The notes under the pieces are model-generated. The model was given only the letters and a program-made list of their open reading frames with translations, searched no databases and was not told where the DNA came from. From NCBI GenBank assembly GCA_022704145.1, contig JAKJGY010000009.1, positions 1 to 53,072 on the forward strand: DNA of 53,072 bases, written 5' to 3'. The position numbers and the translations under genes are program-made. Every line of letters begins with the position of its first letter. Positions within the stretch are counted from its first letter, which is position 1. The stretch is from Verrucomicrobiota bacterium. Lineage in GTDB: Bacteria > Verrucomicrobiota > Kiritimatiellia > RFP12 > UBA1067. Positions 25,750-34,477 of the stretch are shown here, piece after piece.

Positions 25750-25798
25750 GCCCTCCAGCGCGAGGGGAGGCCGGAACGGTCAGGCTCGCGCGGCAGGG
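25750..25798. repeat. 49-bp direct repeat, copy 1
   Basis: This copy is identical to 25837-25885, with a period of 87 bp, in the 245-bp gap between the GH32 and fructokinase genes. It begins GCCCTCCAGCGCGAGGGGAG and ends CGCGGCAGGG. It has no coding role that I can see. Confidence 0.9.
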
Positions 25799-25836
25799 AC
25801 GGTTAACCCCGCCGTCCGCGGCTTGCGAGAAAGCTC

Positions 25837-25885
25837 GCCCTCCAGCGCGAGGGGAGGCCGGAACGGTCAGGCTCGCGCGGCAGGG
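25837..25885. repeat. 49-bp direct repeat, copy 2
   Basis: Exact second copy of 25750-25798. It ends about 60 bp before the fructokinase start. Confidence 0.9.
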
Positions 25886-25947
25886 GGACAGAAAGACGGT
25901 GGCGACGCTTGGTGTCTTTGCTATGATGTGAGTTACGAAGGGTGTCA

Positions 25948-26823
25948 ATGATGTTGGACCTGGTGGCGTTCGGCGAAATCCTGTGGGACGTGATCGACGG
26001 CGAGGCGCTCATCGGTGGCGCGCCGTTCAATCTGGCGGCGCACGCCGTGCGCTGCCGGTTGCGCGCGGCGGCGGTGTCGCGCGTGGGCGATGACGCGCTG
26101 GGGCGTGCGGCGCTGGCCGAGATGGCGCGGCTGAACGTGGACGCGCGTTGGACGGGCGTGGACGAGGCCTGTCCGACCGGGACCGTGACGGTTGAGCTGG
26201 CGGACGGACAGCCGAGCTACGCGATTCACGAAAACGTTGCATGGGATCGCATCGAAGTGTCGGAGGAGGCGTTAGCGTCGCTGGCCGCCGAGCGGCCGCG
26301 CGCGTTCTGCTTCGGCACGCTGGCGCAGCGCGGTGAGGTGTCGCGCCGCACATTGGCCCGGTTGCTGGAGGCCTTTCGAAGCGCCGTCGTCTTCTACGAC
26401 GTGAACCTGCGGCAGCACTACTGGTCGGAGCCGCTGGTCGACGCGGGGCTGGCCCGCGCGACGATCGTCAAGGTCAACGGCGAAGAGGCGCGCGTGCTGG
26501 GCGGCGCGTTGTTCGGCGGCGCGTGTGAGCCTGAGGCGTTCGGGGAGGCGGTGCTGGCGCGTTACCCGGCTGAGGTTGCCATCGTGACGTTAGGCGCGGA
26601 GGGGTGTCTGGTGTGCGAGCGTGGCAAGGAGCCGGTGATGTGTCCGGCGAAGAGGGTCGAGGTAATTGACACCGTCGGAGCAGGCGACGCCTTTTCGGCG
26701 GCTTTTCTGGCGGCTTGGCTGGGTGGCGCGGCGGCGGAAGCGGCGGCCGCGGCCGGTAATGCGCGCGGCGCGTGGGTGGCTGGTCGGCGCGGCGCGGTGC
26801 CGGAGGAGGCAGGAGCGGGATGA
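25948..26823 (+). CDS. PfkB-family fructokinase
   Basis: This 291-residue sugar kinase starts with DLVAFGEILWDVIDG and GGAPFNLAAHAVRCR, the sugar-binding GGAxxN motif, and ends with the ATP/anion-hole signature VIDTVGAGDAFSAAFLAAW containing the catalytic Asp. The IxGGAPFNLA wording is typical of bacterial fructokinases, and the GH32 neighbour upstream supports fructose as substrate. ATG codons at 25948 and 25951 are both possible; GAAGGG lies 6 nt before the first. A TATGAT box (25922-25927) gives a possible start of transcription but its -35 (GTGGCG at 25899-25904) is weak. The sugar porter follows after 44 bp. Confidence 0.9.
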   Translation: MMLDLVAFGEILWDVIDGEALIGGAPFNLAAHAVRCRLRAAAVSRVGDDALGRAALAEMARLNVDARWTGVDEACPTGTVTVELADGQPSYAIHENVAWDRIEVSEEALASLAAERPRAFCFGTLAQRGEVSRRTLARLLEAFRSAVVFYDVNLRQHYWSEPLVDAGLARATIVKVNGEEARVLGGALFGGACEPEAFGEAVLARYPAEVAIVTLGAEGCLVCERGKEPVMCPAKRVEVIDTVGAGDAFSAAFLAAWLGGAAAEAAAAAGNARGAWVAGRRGAVPEEAGAG

Positions 26824-26867
26824 TGGCTGGCGAAGGGTTTCTTGACAGAGGCTAACGAGGAGAGGGC

Positions 26868-28220
26868 ATGAACAAGAAAGTGGTGATGTGTTCGGTGATC
26901 GCGGCGCTGGGCGGGTTCCTGTTCGGCTTCGACACGGTGGTGATCTCGGGTGCGGAGCAGGACATCCAGAACCTATGGGGGCTGAGGGCGTCGCTTCACG
27001 GCCTGATGATGAGCGCGGCCCTCTGGGGCACGGTCCTGGGGTCGCTGGTCGGCGGCTGGCCGACGGAGCGTTTTGGCCGGAAGCGTACGCTTTTCTGGGT
27101 CGGCCTGCTCTATTTGGTGTCGGCGGTGTGGTCGGGGCTGGCGGCGGACGTCTATGAGCTGATGGTCGCGCGGCTGATCGGCGGGGTGGGCATCGGCATC
27201 TCGACGGTCGCCGCGCCGCTCTACATTTCCGAGATCTCGCCGGCGCGTGCGCGCGGGCGGCTGGCGGGGATGTTCCAGTTCAACATCGTGTTCGGCATCC
27301 TGGTGGCGTTCCTCTCGAACTGGCTGCTCAGCAAGACTGGCGCGCACGCGTGGCGCTGGATGCTGGGCGTCGAGGCTTTTCCGGCGCTGGCCTATACGGT
27401 GTGCAGCCTGGCCCTGATCGAGAGCCCGCGCTGGCTGATCACGCGCCGCGGGGACCGCGCGGCGGGGCTGGCCGTCTTCCGTCAGATCAACCCTGAGCTT
27501 CCTGAGGCCGCGGTGACGGCGCTGGCCGACGAGGTGGCCGCCTCGGCCGGCCCGTCGCAGGCTGGTGCGCGGTTCTTCACGCGGCGCCTGGCCAGGCCGA
27601 TCGGGCTGGCGCTCCTGATCGCGTTCTTCAATCAGCTCTCGGGCATCAACGCGATCCTGTACTTCGCGCCGCGGATCTTCAAGATGACGGGGCTGGAGGC
27701 GCACACGGCGCTGCTGCAGTCCGTCGGCATCGGCGTCACCAACCTGGTCTTCACGTTTGTGGGGCTGTGGCTGATCGACCGGTTCGGACGTAAGCAGTTG
27801 CTGACGCTGGGGTCTTTCGGCTATATCGGCTCGCTGGGGCTCTGCACGTGGGCGTTTTACACGGGGCATTTCACATGGGTCCCCGCCTGCATCTTCGCCT
27901 TCATCGCGGCGCACGCGGTCGGGCAGGGCGCGGTGATCTGGGTCTTCATCAGCGAGATCTTCCCCAACCGCAACCGTGCGGCAGGTCAGGCGCTGGGTAG
28001 CTTCACGCATTGGGTCTTCGCGGCTGCGCTGACCGCGTTCTTCCCTGCGGTGGTGGAGGTGTTCGTGCCGACGAAGACTTCGCCGCCAGAGCCGGCGGGC
28101 GCGATCTTCGCGTTCTTCTGCGGGATGATGGTGCTCCAGCTCGTCTGGGTGAAGGTCTTCGTGCCTGAGACCAAGGGCGTGCCGTTGGAGCGGATGCAGC
28201 AGGCGCTGGGGGCCGAGTGA
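26868..28220 (+). CDS. Sugar porter (MFS, SP family), probably fructose importer
   Basis: The 450-residue protein has twelve predicted membrane helices and all sugar-porter signatures. These are GFDTVVISGA in helix 1, RFGRKRTLFWVG after helix 2, IESPRWLITRRG before the central loop, NQLSGINAILYFAPRIF in helix 7, DRFGRKQLL after helix 8, and PETKGVPLE at the end. Such proteins are proton-sugar symporters or facilitators. GGAGAGGGC precedes the ATG. It sits between fructokinase and the oxidoreductase, so fructose (or a fructo-disaccharide) is the likely cargo. The helix-7 QLSG motif fits hexose transport. The exact sugar is inferred from context. Confidence 0.92.
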   Translation: MNKKVVMCSVIAALGGFLFGFDTVVISGAEQDIQNLWGLRASLHGLMMSAALWGTVLGSLVGGWPTERFGRKRTLFWVGLLYLVSAVWSGLAADVYELMVARLIGGVGIGISTVAAPLYISEISPARARGRLAGMFQFNIVFGILVAFLSNWLLSKTGAHAWRWMLGVEAFPALAYTVCSLALIESPRWLITRRGDRAAGLAVFRQINPELPEAAVTALADEVAASAGPSQAGARFFTRRLARPIGLALLIAFFNQLSGINAILYFAPRIFKMTGLEAHTALLQSVGIGVTNLVFTFVGLWLIDRFGRKQLLTLGSFGYIGSLGLCTWAFYTGHFTWVPACIFAFIAAHAVGQGAVIWVFISEIFPNRNRAAGQALGSFTHWVFAAALTAFFPAVVEVFVPTKTSPPEPAGAIFAFFCGMMVLQLVWVKVFVPETKGVPLERMQQALGAE

Positions 28221-28248
28221 GCGGGGCTTAAGAGGGGAGGGGGGCGGT

Positions 28249-31200
28249 ATGAGGCAGTCGGTGTTGATGGCGCTGGCGGTTATGACGTGTGTGACGGTGC
28301 GGGGGGCCGTGGTGGCTGAATCGGAACGCGGGCTGCCGGTCTTTCAGGAGGTGGACGTCCTGGTCGTGGGCGGCACGTGCGGCGCGGTGGCGGCGGCGGT
28401 GGCGGCGGCCGAGGCCGGGGCCAAGGTCTTCCTGGCGGCGCCGCGGCCCTATCTGGGCGACGACCTGGCCGGCACGCTGCGGCTGTGGCTGGAGGAGGGC
28501 GAGACCCCTGAGACGCCCCTGGCGCGGGCTGTCTATGTGCCGCAGGAGACAGGGCTGGCGTTCACCTACAGCACGGATGTGCCGAGCGGCGGCAAGCATA
28601 AGGACACGGGGGAGATGCTGGCGGACGGACGCGCTGACGATGTGCAGCACGATACGGTCGAATACGCGGGTGATGTGGCGATCCTGGCCGACCTGGGGGG
28701 CGGCAGGGAGGTCGAGGGCGTGGAGGTGGTGGCGTTCCGGCGGGCGGGCGATTTCGAGGTCGGCTCGATGCACCTGTCGGTGAGTGCGGACGGTAAGGCC
28801 TGGAGTCCGGCGATCCCGCTCGAGCGCCTGTCCGGCGCCACGGCCGAGGCGCAGGAGCGTTACGGTGTGGCGCTCAACCGTAAGATGGCCCAGGTGAAGG
28901 TGGCGGTGCGGATGAAGCCTGGCGCGAAGCGGCTGCTGGTCAGCGAGCTGGTGGTGAAGGCCAAGGGCGCAGGCAAGGTGGTGGTGACCCCGACGCCTCT
29001 GCGCGTGAAGCGCGCGTTCGACCGGGCGCTTCTGGAGGGGGGCGTGCCGTTCCTGACCGGCACCTACGCGACGGACGTGCTGCGCGACGCGCAGGGCGAG
29101 CTGGCCGGCGTGGCGGTGGCCAACCGGAGCGGGCGGCAGGCGGTGCTCGCGAAGGTGGTGGTGGACGCGACCGAGCGCGGGGCGGTGGCGCGGCTGGCGG
29201 GGGCGCGTTTCCGCGCTTACCCGGCGGGCGCGCAGCCGTTCACGCGTGTGGTGATCGCGGGCGAGGCGCCGCAGGCCGCAGGCCTGGGCGTGCGGCCGCT
29301 GCCGGGCGATTACGGTGCGCCGGTGACGTTGGGCGGGTATAAGACCAAGGGCGCGCGGGTGGAGGGCCGGGCGTATCAGTGCGAGCTGTCGATCCCGATG
29401 CGCGACGGCTCGTACAGGTCGTTCGCCGAGGCCGAGCAGGTGGCGCGCGACCGCACGTTCGTGCCGACCTTGCTGGAGGGCGCGGACTCGCTGTTCCAGG
29501 TGCCGCCTGACCCGATGTTCGCCGCCGAGCCGTTGGCGCGCGGCTGGCCTGGGGCGTCGCAGGTCGCGCTGGGGTGCTTCCGGCCGGCCGGACTGAAACG
29601 GCTCTATGTGCTGGGCGGCTGCGCGGACATGCCGCGCGAGGCGGCGGCGGCGCTGTTGCGGCCGCTGGCGTTGATGGAGGCCGGGACGCGCGTGGGCGTG
29701 GCGGCGGCGGAGGAGGCGCGGGGGCTGGCCAGGCCAGCGGCGCAGGGTGTGGCACGCAAGGGCGCGGCGGACACCCCGCTGCTGTCTTCCGGCGAGGTCC
29801 GGGAGTCGCTCAACGGCCCGCGGCCCTTCGTGAGCGGGCTGCCGACGGTGCGTGCGGAGCGTGCGGGGCTGCCGGTCTGGGGCACCTACGACGTGGTGGT
29901 CGTGGGAGGCGGGACGGCGGGCGCGCCCGCCGGCATTGCGGCGGGACGCCAGGGCGCCAGGACGCTGCTGTTGGAGTACCTGCACGGCCTTGGCGGCGTC
30001 GGGACGCTCGGCATGATCGGCAAGTATTGGTACGGTAACGTGTGCGGCTTCACGGCGGAACATGACCGGGGCGTGGCGGCCTTGGGCGCGGCGGTGCATG
30101 TGGTCGGCAAGGCGGAGTGGTGGCGGCGCGAGAACCGCAAGGCCGGGACAGAAGTCTGGTTCGGCGTGCTGGGGTGTGGCGCGCTGGTCGAGGGCGGGCG
30201 CGTGACGGGCGTGGTGGTGGCGACGCCCGCCGGGCGTGGCGTGGTGCTGGCCAAAAGCGTGGTGGACGCCACGGGCAACGCCGAGATCGCGGCCGCGGCC
30301 GGGGCGGCCTGCGTCTTTCAAGGGGCGGAAGAGCTGGCGCTCCAGGGCGTGGGCCTTTCACCGCGCAAGTTGGGCGCGAGCTACATCAACTCCGATTTCG
30401 GCTATGTGAACGACTGCGACGCGGCCGACCTCTGGCTGTTCGGGGTGCGCGGGCGGGCGGGCGCGGGCGAGGTCTGGGACGTCTCGCAACTGGTGGAGAG
30501 CCGTGAGCGGCAGCGCATCGTCGGCGCGTGCTGGGTGACGCCACTGGATATTCTGAACCGGAGGACGTTCCCTGACACCGTGGTGCAGGCGCGCAGCAAC
30601 TTTGACAGTCACGGGTATACCATCGACGAGATCTGCTATGTGAGCGAGCCCGGCGCGGGCGAGGAGGCGCGCGGGCGCAGCGTCTACGCCGCGAATGTGC
30701 CTTACCGCGCGCTGGTGCCGAACGGGGTTGAGGGCGTGCTGGTGGTGGGCCTCGGCATCAGCGCGCACCGCGACGCGATGCCGATCATCCGGATGCAGCC
30801 GGACTTGCAGAACATGGGGTATGTGGCAGGCGTGGCGGGCGCGATGGCTGCGCGTGCGGGCCAGGCGGTCGGCAGGGTCGATGTGCGGGCGTTGCAGCGC
30901 CATCTGGTCGAGGTCGGCAACCTGCCGCAGGAGGTGCTGGCCTGGCGGGACAACGCGGGGGTCGATCGGGAGCGGCTGGCGGTGGCGGTCCGGGGCCTGG
31001 GCCAAGGATACCGTGACGTCAGTCTGGTGCTGGCGCAGTGGAAAGAGGCGTTGCCGCTGATGCGGCAGGCGTATGCGGCGGCACAGACGCCCTCGGAAAG
31101 ACTGATCTATGCGCATGTGCTGGGTATCATGGGCGACCCCGCCGGTGCGGAGACGCTGGCTGAGGCGGTGGCGGGCGGAAAGCCGGAGCTTGGGGTGTCC

Positions 31201-31665
31201 GTCGGAGGCGAGCGCGCGTTCGGCAGGCGTCTGGGCGAGCTGGACAGCCTGATCGTGGCGCTGGGCCGGACGCGCGACCGGCGCGCGTTAGGGCCGCTGC
31301 TGGCTGAGGTTGCGAAGCTTGACGCGCGCTCGCCGTTCTCGAGGTTCCGTGCCGTGTCGCTCGCGCTGGAGGCGCTGGCTGATCCGGCGGCCGCGGGCCC
31401 GCTGGCCGAGCTGCTGGCCAAGCCGGATATCAGCGGCTACGCGCTGACCGATGTGCGTGAGATCTCGCCGGCAGGCGGTTTCGGCGCGGGGAGCGGCAAC
31501 GAGCGTACGCTCTGTCTGCGCGAGCTGGGTGTCGCGCGCGCCCTTTACCGGTGCGGGGATCACGCAGGCGCGGCCGAACGTGTCCTGAGCGCGTATGCGC
31601 GTGACCTGCGCGGGGTCTACGCGCTACATGCGGCCGAGGTGCTCAGGCGCAAGCACGCGCGTTAG
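28249..31665 (+). CDS. Large secreted two-domain FAD-dependent oxidoreductase with HEAT-like tail
   Basis: The 1138-residue protein has a signal peptide (about residues 1-20). It contains two FAD-binding oxidoreductase units of the pfam12831 type. The first begins DVLVVGGTCGAVAAAVAAAEAGAK (about 33-60), the second VVVVGGGTAGAPAGIAAGRQGAR (about 548-570). A beta-sandwich (VEVVAFRRAGDFEVGSMHLSVSADGKAW) is inserted in the first. After the second unit (VLVVGLGISAHRDAMPIIRMQPDLQNMG, around 830-860) an alpha-helical tail of about 230 residues looks like HEAT-type repeats. The first unit shows less of the flavin-contacting sequence and may be structural. GAGGGGAGG precedes the ATG. It ends the fructan cluster; its substrate is unknown. 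Confidence 0.75.
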   Translation: MRQSVLMALAVMTCVTVRGAVVAESERGLPVFQEVDVLVVGGTCGAVAAAVAAAEAGAKVFLAAPRPYLGDDLAGTLRLWLEEGETPETPLARAVYVPQETGLAFTYSTDVPSGGKHKDTGEMLADGRADDVQHDTVEYAGDVAILADLGGGREVEGVEVVAFRRAGDFEVGSMHLSVSADGKAWSPAIPLERLSGATAEAQERYGVALNRKMAQVKVAVRMKPGAKRLLVSELVVKAKGAGKVVVTPTPLRVKRAFDRALLEGGVPFLTGTYATDVLRDAQGELAGVAVANRSGRQAVLAKVVVDATERGAVARLAGARFRAYPAGAQPFTRVVIAGEAPQAAGLGVRPLPGDYGAPVTLGGYKTKGARVEGRAYQCELSIPMRDGSYRSFAEAEQVARDRTFVPTLLEGADSLFQVPPDPMFAAEPLARGWPGASQVALGCFRPAGLKRLYVLGGCADMPREAAAALLRPLALMEAGTRVGVAAAEEARGLARPAAQGVARKGAADTPLLSSGEVRESLNGPRPFVSGLPTVRAERAGLPVWGTYDVVVVGGGTAGAPAGIAAGRQGARTLLLEYLHGLGGVGTLGMIGKYWYGNVCGFTAEHDRGVAALGAAVHVVGKAEWWRRENRKAGTEVWFGVLGCGALVEGGRVTGVVVATPAGRGVVLAKSVVDATGNAEIAAAAGAACVFQGAEELALQGVGLSPRKLGASYINSDFGYVNDCDAADLWLFGVRGRAGAGEVWDVSQLVESRERQRIVGACWVTPLDILNRRTFPDTVVQARSNFDSHGYTIDEICYVSEPGAGEEARGRSVYAANVPYRALVPNGVEGVLVVGLGISAHRDAMPIIRMQPDLQNMGYVAGVAGAMAARAGQAVGRVDVRALQRHLVEVGNLPQEVLAWRDNAGVDRERLAVAVRGLGQGYRDVSLVLAQWKEALPLMRQAYAAAQTPSERLIYAHVLGIMGDPAGAETLAEAVAGGKPELGVSVGGERAFGRRLGELDSLIVALGRTRDRRALGPLLAEVAKLDARSPFSRFRAVSLALEALADPAAAGPLAELLAKPDISGYALTDVREISPAGGFGAGSGNERTLCLRELGVARALYRCGDHAGAAERVLSAYARDLRGVYALHAAEVLRRKHAR

Positions 31666-32675
31666 AACGTCCAGCCGAGGCCGAGGATATAACGCAAGTC
31701 GTTCTTGTCGCGGTTGTCGGCGGGCTGGGCGTTGTGGGCCATCTGGGCCTTGGCCTCCAGTACCAGGCTGGCGGTCAGCGCGGCGCGCAGGCCGATATCC
31801 GCGTTCACCAGGAAGGCGTCGAACCGCTCGAGGCTCGGCAGGTATTCGAGGTTGTGGAACGCCTTGACGTGGTCGTTGAACGCCTGGTCGAGATGGTAGG
31901 CGAGCCGGCCGGCCAGATAGGTGCGGGTCTCGCTCGGCTCGGAGTATTGCTCGTAGATCCAGGAGGCGCCGCCCTCGGTGGAGAAGGTGCGGTCCTTGCG
32001 CTCGGCCCACTGGTAACCGAACCCGAGGCCCGGAGAGACACGCTTCTCGAGGTTGGCGATACGGTCCTTCTCGTAGCGCAGGTTGCCGTAGCCGTAGGTC
32101 TGGGCGGAAAAGAAGTGGTCGTACTGGCCCTTCAGGAACCAGTTGTCGGCGGTGGTGCTCTCCTTGCGTGTCGTGTTGTCGCGCTGCTTGGAGGAGAAGT
32201 AAGCCGCGCCGAGGGAGATCCGGTCGGTCTCCGAACGGCGGACGGCGTCTGCTGCGAGGCTGGCGGTCTCGCTGTGGGTGTTGCCGCGCGCGAAGGTCGC
32301 GCCGGCCACGACCGCGCCCTTCCAGCGCACAGGCTCGGGGTTGAGCTTAAGCAGGTCGGCCAGCGGCAGGAGCCTGGCGGGGGCGCCTGCCTCAGGCTGC
32401 AGGCGGATCACGCCCGCGTCCGCCGGTGCGGCCGTCTGTGCGAGGGAGGTGCCGTCGGCGAGCACGAGCGTGACCGGGCCGTCCGTCGAGAAGGTGGCGA
32501 TGTCGTCGAGCTTGAGGGTGAGGTCGCCGGCCACTTTCGACGCGAACGACATCTTGCCGTCCGCGACGGACTTGACAGTGCCCGTCAGGCGGTCGCCGGA
32601 CTTGAACAGCACCTCATCGGCGGAGACCGCCGTCACGGTCAGGCAGGTGGCCAGCAGGAGTCTGTAGGGTCGCAT
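31662..32675 (-). CDS. DUF481 (YdiY-like) outer-membrane protein
   Basis: The 337-residue protein has a signal peptide (MRPYRLLLATCLTVTAVSA). A small N-terminal beta region (LFKSGDRLTGTVKSVADGKMSF, an Sm-like/SH3-like element) is followed by an Ala/Pro linker. A DUF481 beta-barrel then has alternating strands (VVAGATFARGNTHSETASLAADAVRR, FLKGQYDHFFSAQTYGYGNLRYEKDR) and the terminal aromatic ILGLGWTF typical of outer-membrane proteins. The start at 32675 gives the signal peptide, and AGGGAA lies upstream. It is the last gene of the operon with two SPFH proteins (48-bp gap) and overlaps the oxidoreductase end by 4 bp. Function in the family is unknown. Confidence 0.82.
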   Translation of the reverse strand: MRPYRLLLATCLTVTAVSADEVLFKSGDRLTGTVKSVADGKMSFASKVAGDLTLKLDDIATFSTDGPVTLVLADGTSLAQTAAPADAGVIRLQPEAGAPARLLPLADLLKLNPEPVRWKGAVVAGATFARGNTHSETASLAADAVRRSETDRISLGAAYFSSKQRDNTTRKESTTADNWFLKGQYDHFFSAQTYGYGNLRYEKDRIANLEKRVSPGLGFGYQWAERKDRTFSTEGGASWIYEQYSEPSETRTYLAGRLAYHLDQAFNDHVKAFHNLEYLPSLERFDAFLVNADIGLRAALTASLVLEAKAQMAHNAQPADNRDKNDLRYILGLGWTF

Positions 32676-32722
32676 CGGTCTGTCGTTCCCTGTGCGTGAA
32701 TGGGGGTTTGCGGCCGCGAGCC

Positions 32723-34477
32723 TCATTTGACCGGCAGGGTGGGGGCCAGAGTCTTCAGGTCTGTCCAGAGCGTCCCTTCACCCGCATGGATGATGCGGAT
32801 GCCGAGCGAGGGGTTGAGCTTGTCTGCGAAGGTCAGGTCGGCGAGGGTGGCGGGGTTCTGGAAGACGCCCGCGCGCAGCTTCTCGCCGAGGGCCTTCTCG
32901 TTCTGGACGACGAACTCGGCCTGCACCTTGGCCTCGCCCTGGATCTGCGTGATCTGGGATTGGACAGCGGCTTTCTGAAGATTGATGGTGGCGACCTCAA
33001 GCTGGGCCTGGGCCTGGAGGGTGGCGACCTCGTTCTTGGTCTGGGCGCCGATGGTGGCCACGAGCTTTTCGCTCTCCTGCTCGACCTGTTTCTTGAGCTG
33101 CTCGATCATCGCGGTCTCGGTGTTCAGCTCGGCCTGCTTGCGGGCGGTGTCCTGCCGCGCCTTGTTGGTCAGGTCCTGTTCCTTGGCGACGCTGGCCTCC
33201 TGGATCGGCTGGAGGATCTGCGCCGGAACCTCGACGTGGCGGATATGCGCGTTGTGGATGTCGATATGCTTCTCCTTGAGCACACGCGTCAGCTCGGCGG
33301 TCAGCTCCTTCTGGAAGAGCTGGCGGCCCTCGCCGTCGATGAAGTCACGGGCCTTGTAGGTGGAACCCTTGAGGCGCGAGATCGAGAGGATCTGCGGCAG
33401 CAGGATCTTGTCGACCACGGCGGGCAGGTCGCCATAGAGCATGTAGATGCGCGCGATGTTCTCGGGCAGCAGCTCGAACTCGACGGTCATGTCGAGCAGG
33501 ATCTGGAAGCCGTCGCGCGAGGGAAACTCGACGAAGCGGTTGATGCCGAAGGCGACCGACTCCGGCGCGAAGGCGGGCATGGCCTGCTGTTGGGCGGGCG
33601 CCGCCTGCGCCTGTTGCTGCGGCACGATCTTCTTGGGCGTCGCGCGGCGCAGCGAGCCGCTGGAAACGGCGGCGTCGCTTTGGACCTGGGGCGCGGCCCC
33701 GAGCGCCTGCTGCGAGATGAAGCCGCGGTCGGCGTTCTTGTTCAGGTACTCGTTGCGCTTCTCCTGCTGGAGCTGGATGGTGTTCTGCTGGAGCGACTCC
33801 AGCGCGCCGCTGTTGGCCGAGGCGATCTGGCTCTTGGTGAGGACGACGCTGCCGGAACGGCCGAAGATCGAGACCTGGTTCATGCCGATCTCGAGCACGT
33901 CCACCTGGTAGGCGCGCGGATTGATGTAGTAGAGTCCGGGCTGCAGCACGTCCTTCATCACGCCCTGCTGGCCGGGGCCCGCGAACTCGCCCGGCTTGAC
34001 CGGCTTGCCGGTCTGCGAGGTGACGATGCCGACATAGCCGATCGGGATGTTGATGGCGTCGAGCTGGGTGACCTCATAGCCCTCCGGGTTGAGGCGGTAG
34101 GTGCCGGGGCCGAGAACGTCCTTCCAGACGCCCTTGCCCGTGGCGTCGGCCGACAGGATCTCGCCGACGGGGAGTTCATTGCCGACCTTGGAGGTGACCA
34201 CGCCGACCTTGCCGACCGGTATCGTGACGGCGGGCACGACGCGCCACGCGTAGTTCACCGGGTCGCGGAAGTGGCGTCCCTCGGGCAGCGGATCGCGCTG
34301 GACGCCTTTCTCACCGGGTGCCGCGAGGATCTGTCCGGCAGGGAGCGGTCGGCCCACCTTGGCGGTCAGGATGGCCATGTGCCCGGCCGGGACCGAGATC
34401 CGGCAGAACGTCCAGACAAAACCGGCGCAGACCAAGGCGAGCAGGAGCAGGGGGAAGAGGATGAGGGTGCGCTTCAT
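32723..34477 (-). CDS. SPFH/band-7 membrane protein with three tandem beta-repeats (B)
   Basis: The 584-residue protein has an N-terminal membrane anchor (residues 1-26). Three copies of a repeat of about 57 residues follow, of the form IPxGxVGIVTSKxG...PGEI....GKGVxKDVLxPGxYxxNPxxYxV (about 28-200). The SPFH domain has LDMTVEFELLPENIARIYMLYG and VVDKILLPQILSISRLKGS. A long Gln/Glu/Ala coiled coil (about 440-560) comes last. SPFH proteins form large ring-shaped membrane assemblies. Its ATG overlaps the stop of the upstream paralogue by 4 bp (ATGA), so the two are made together and probably co-assemble. The closely repeated modules recall major vault protein repeats; that is an analogy from sequence pattern only. 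Confidence 0.82.
   Translation of the reverse strand: MKRTLILFPLLLLALVCAGFVWTFCRISVPAGHMAILTAKVGRPLPAGQILAAPGEKGVQRDPLPEGRHFRDPVNYAWRVVPAVTIPVGKVGVVTSKVGNELPVGEILSADATGKGVWKDVLGPGTYRLNPEGYEVTQLDAINIPIGYVGIVTSQTGKPVKPGEFAGPGQQGVMKDVLQPGLYYINPRAYQVDVLEIGMNQVSIFGRSGSVVLTKSQIASANSGALESLQQNTIQLQQEKRNEYLNKNADRGFISQQALGAAPQVQSDAAVSSGSLRRATPKKIVPQQQAQAAPAQQQAMPAFAPESVAFGINRFVEFPSRDGFQILLDMTVEFELLPENIARIYMLYGDLPAVVDKILLPQILSISRLKGSTYKARDFIDGEGRQLFQKELTAELTRVLKEKHIDIHNAHIRHVEVPAQILQPIQEASVAKEQDLTNKARQDTARKQAELNTETAMIEQLKKQVEQESEKLVATIGAQTKNEVATLQAQAQLEVATINLQKAAVQSQITQIQGEAKVQAEFVVQNEKALGEKLRAGVFQNPATLADLTFADKLNPSLGIRIIHAGEGTLWTDLKTLAPTLPVK

Noticed and set aside
25750..25885. Repeats considered as a CRISPR array
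   Set aside because: Only two copies with one 38-bp spacer, repeats too long and GC-rich, and no cas genes nearby.
28228..30321. Long open frame (697 codons) antisense to the FAD oxidoreductase
   Set aside because: Same high-GC shadow effect; composition is not protein-like and no ribosome-binding site or motif is present.
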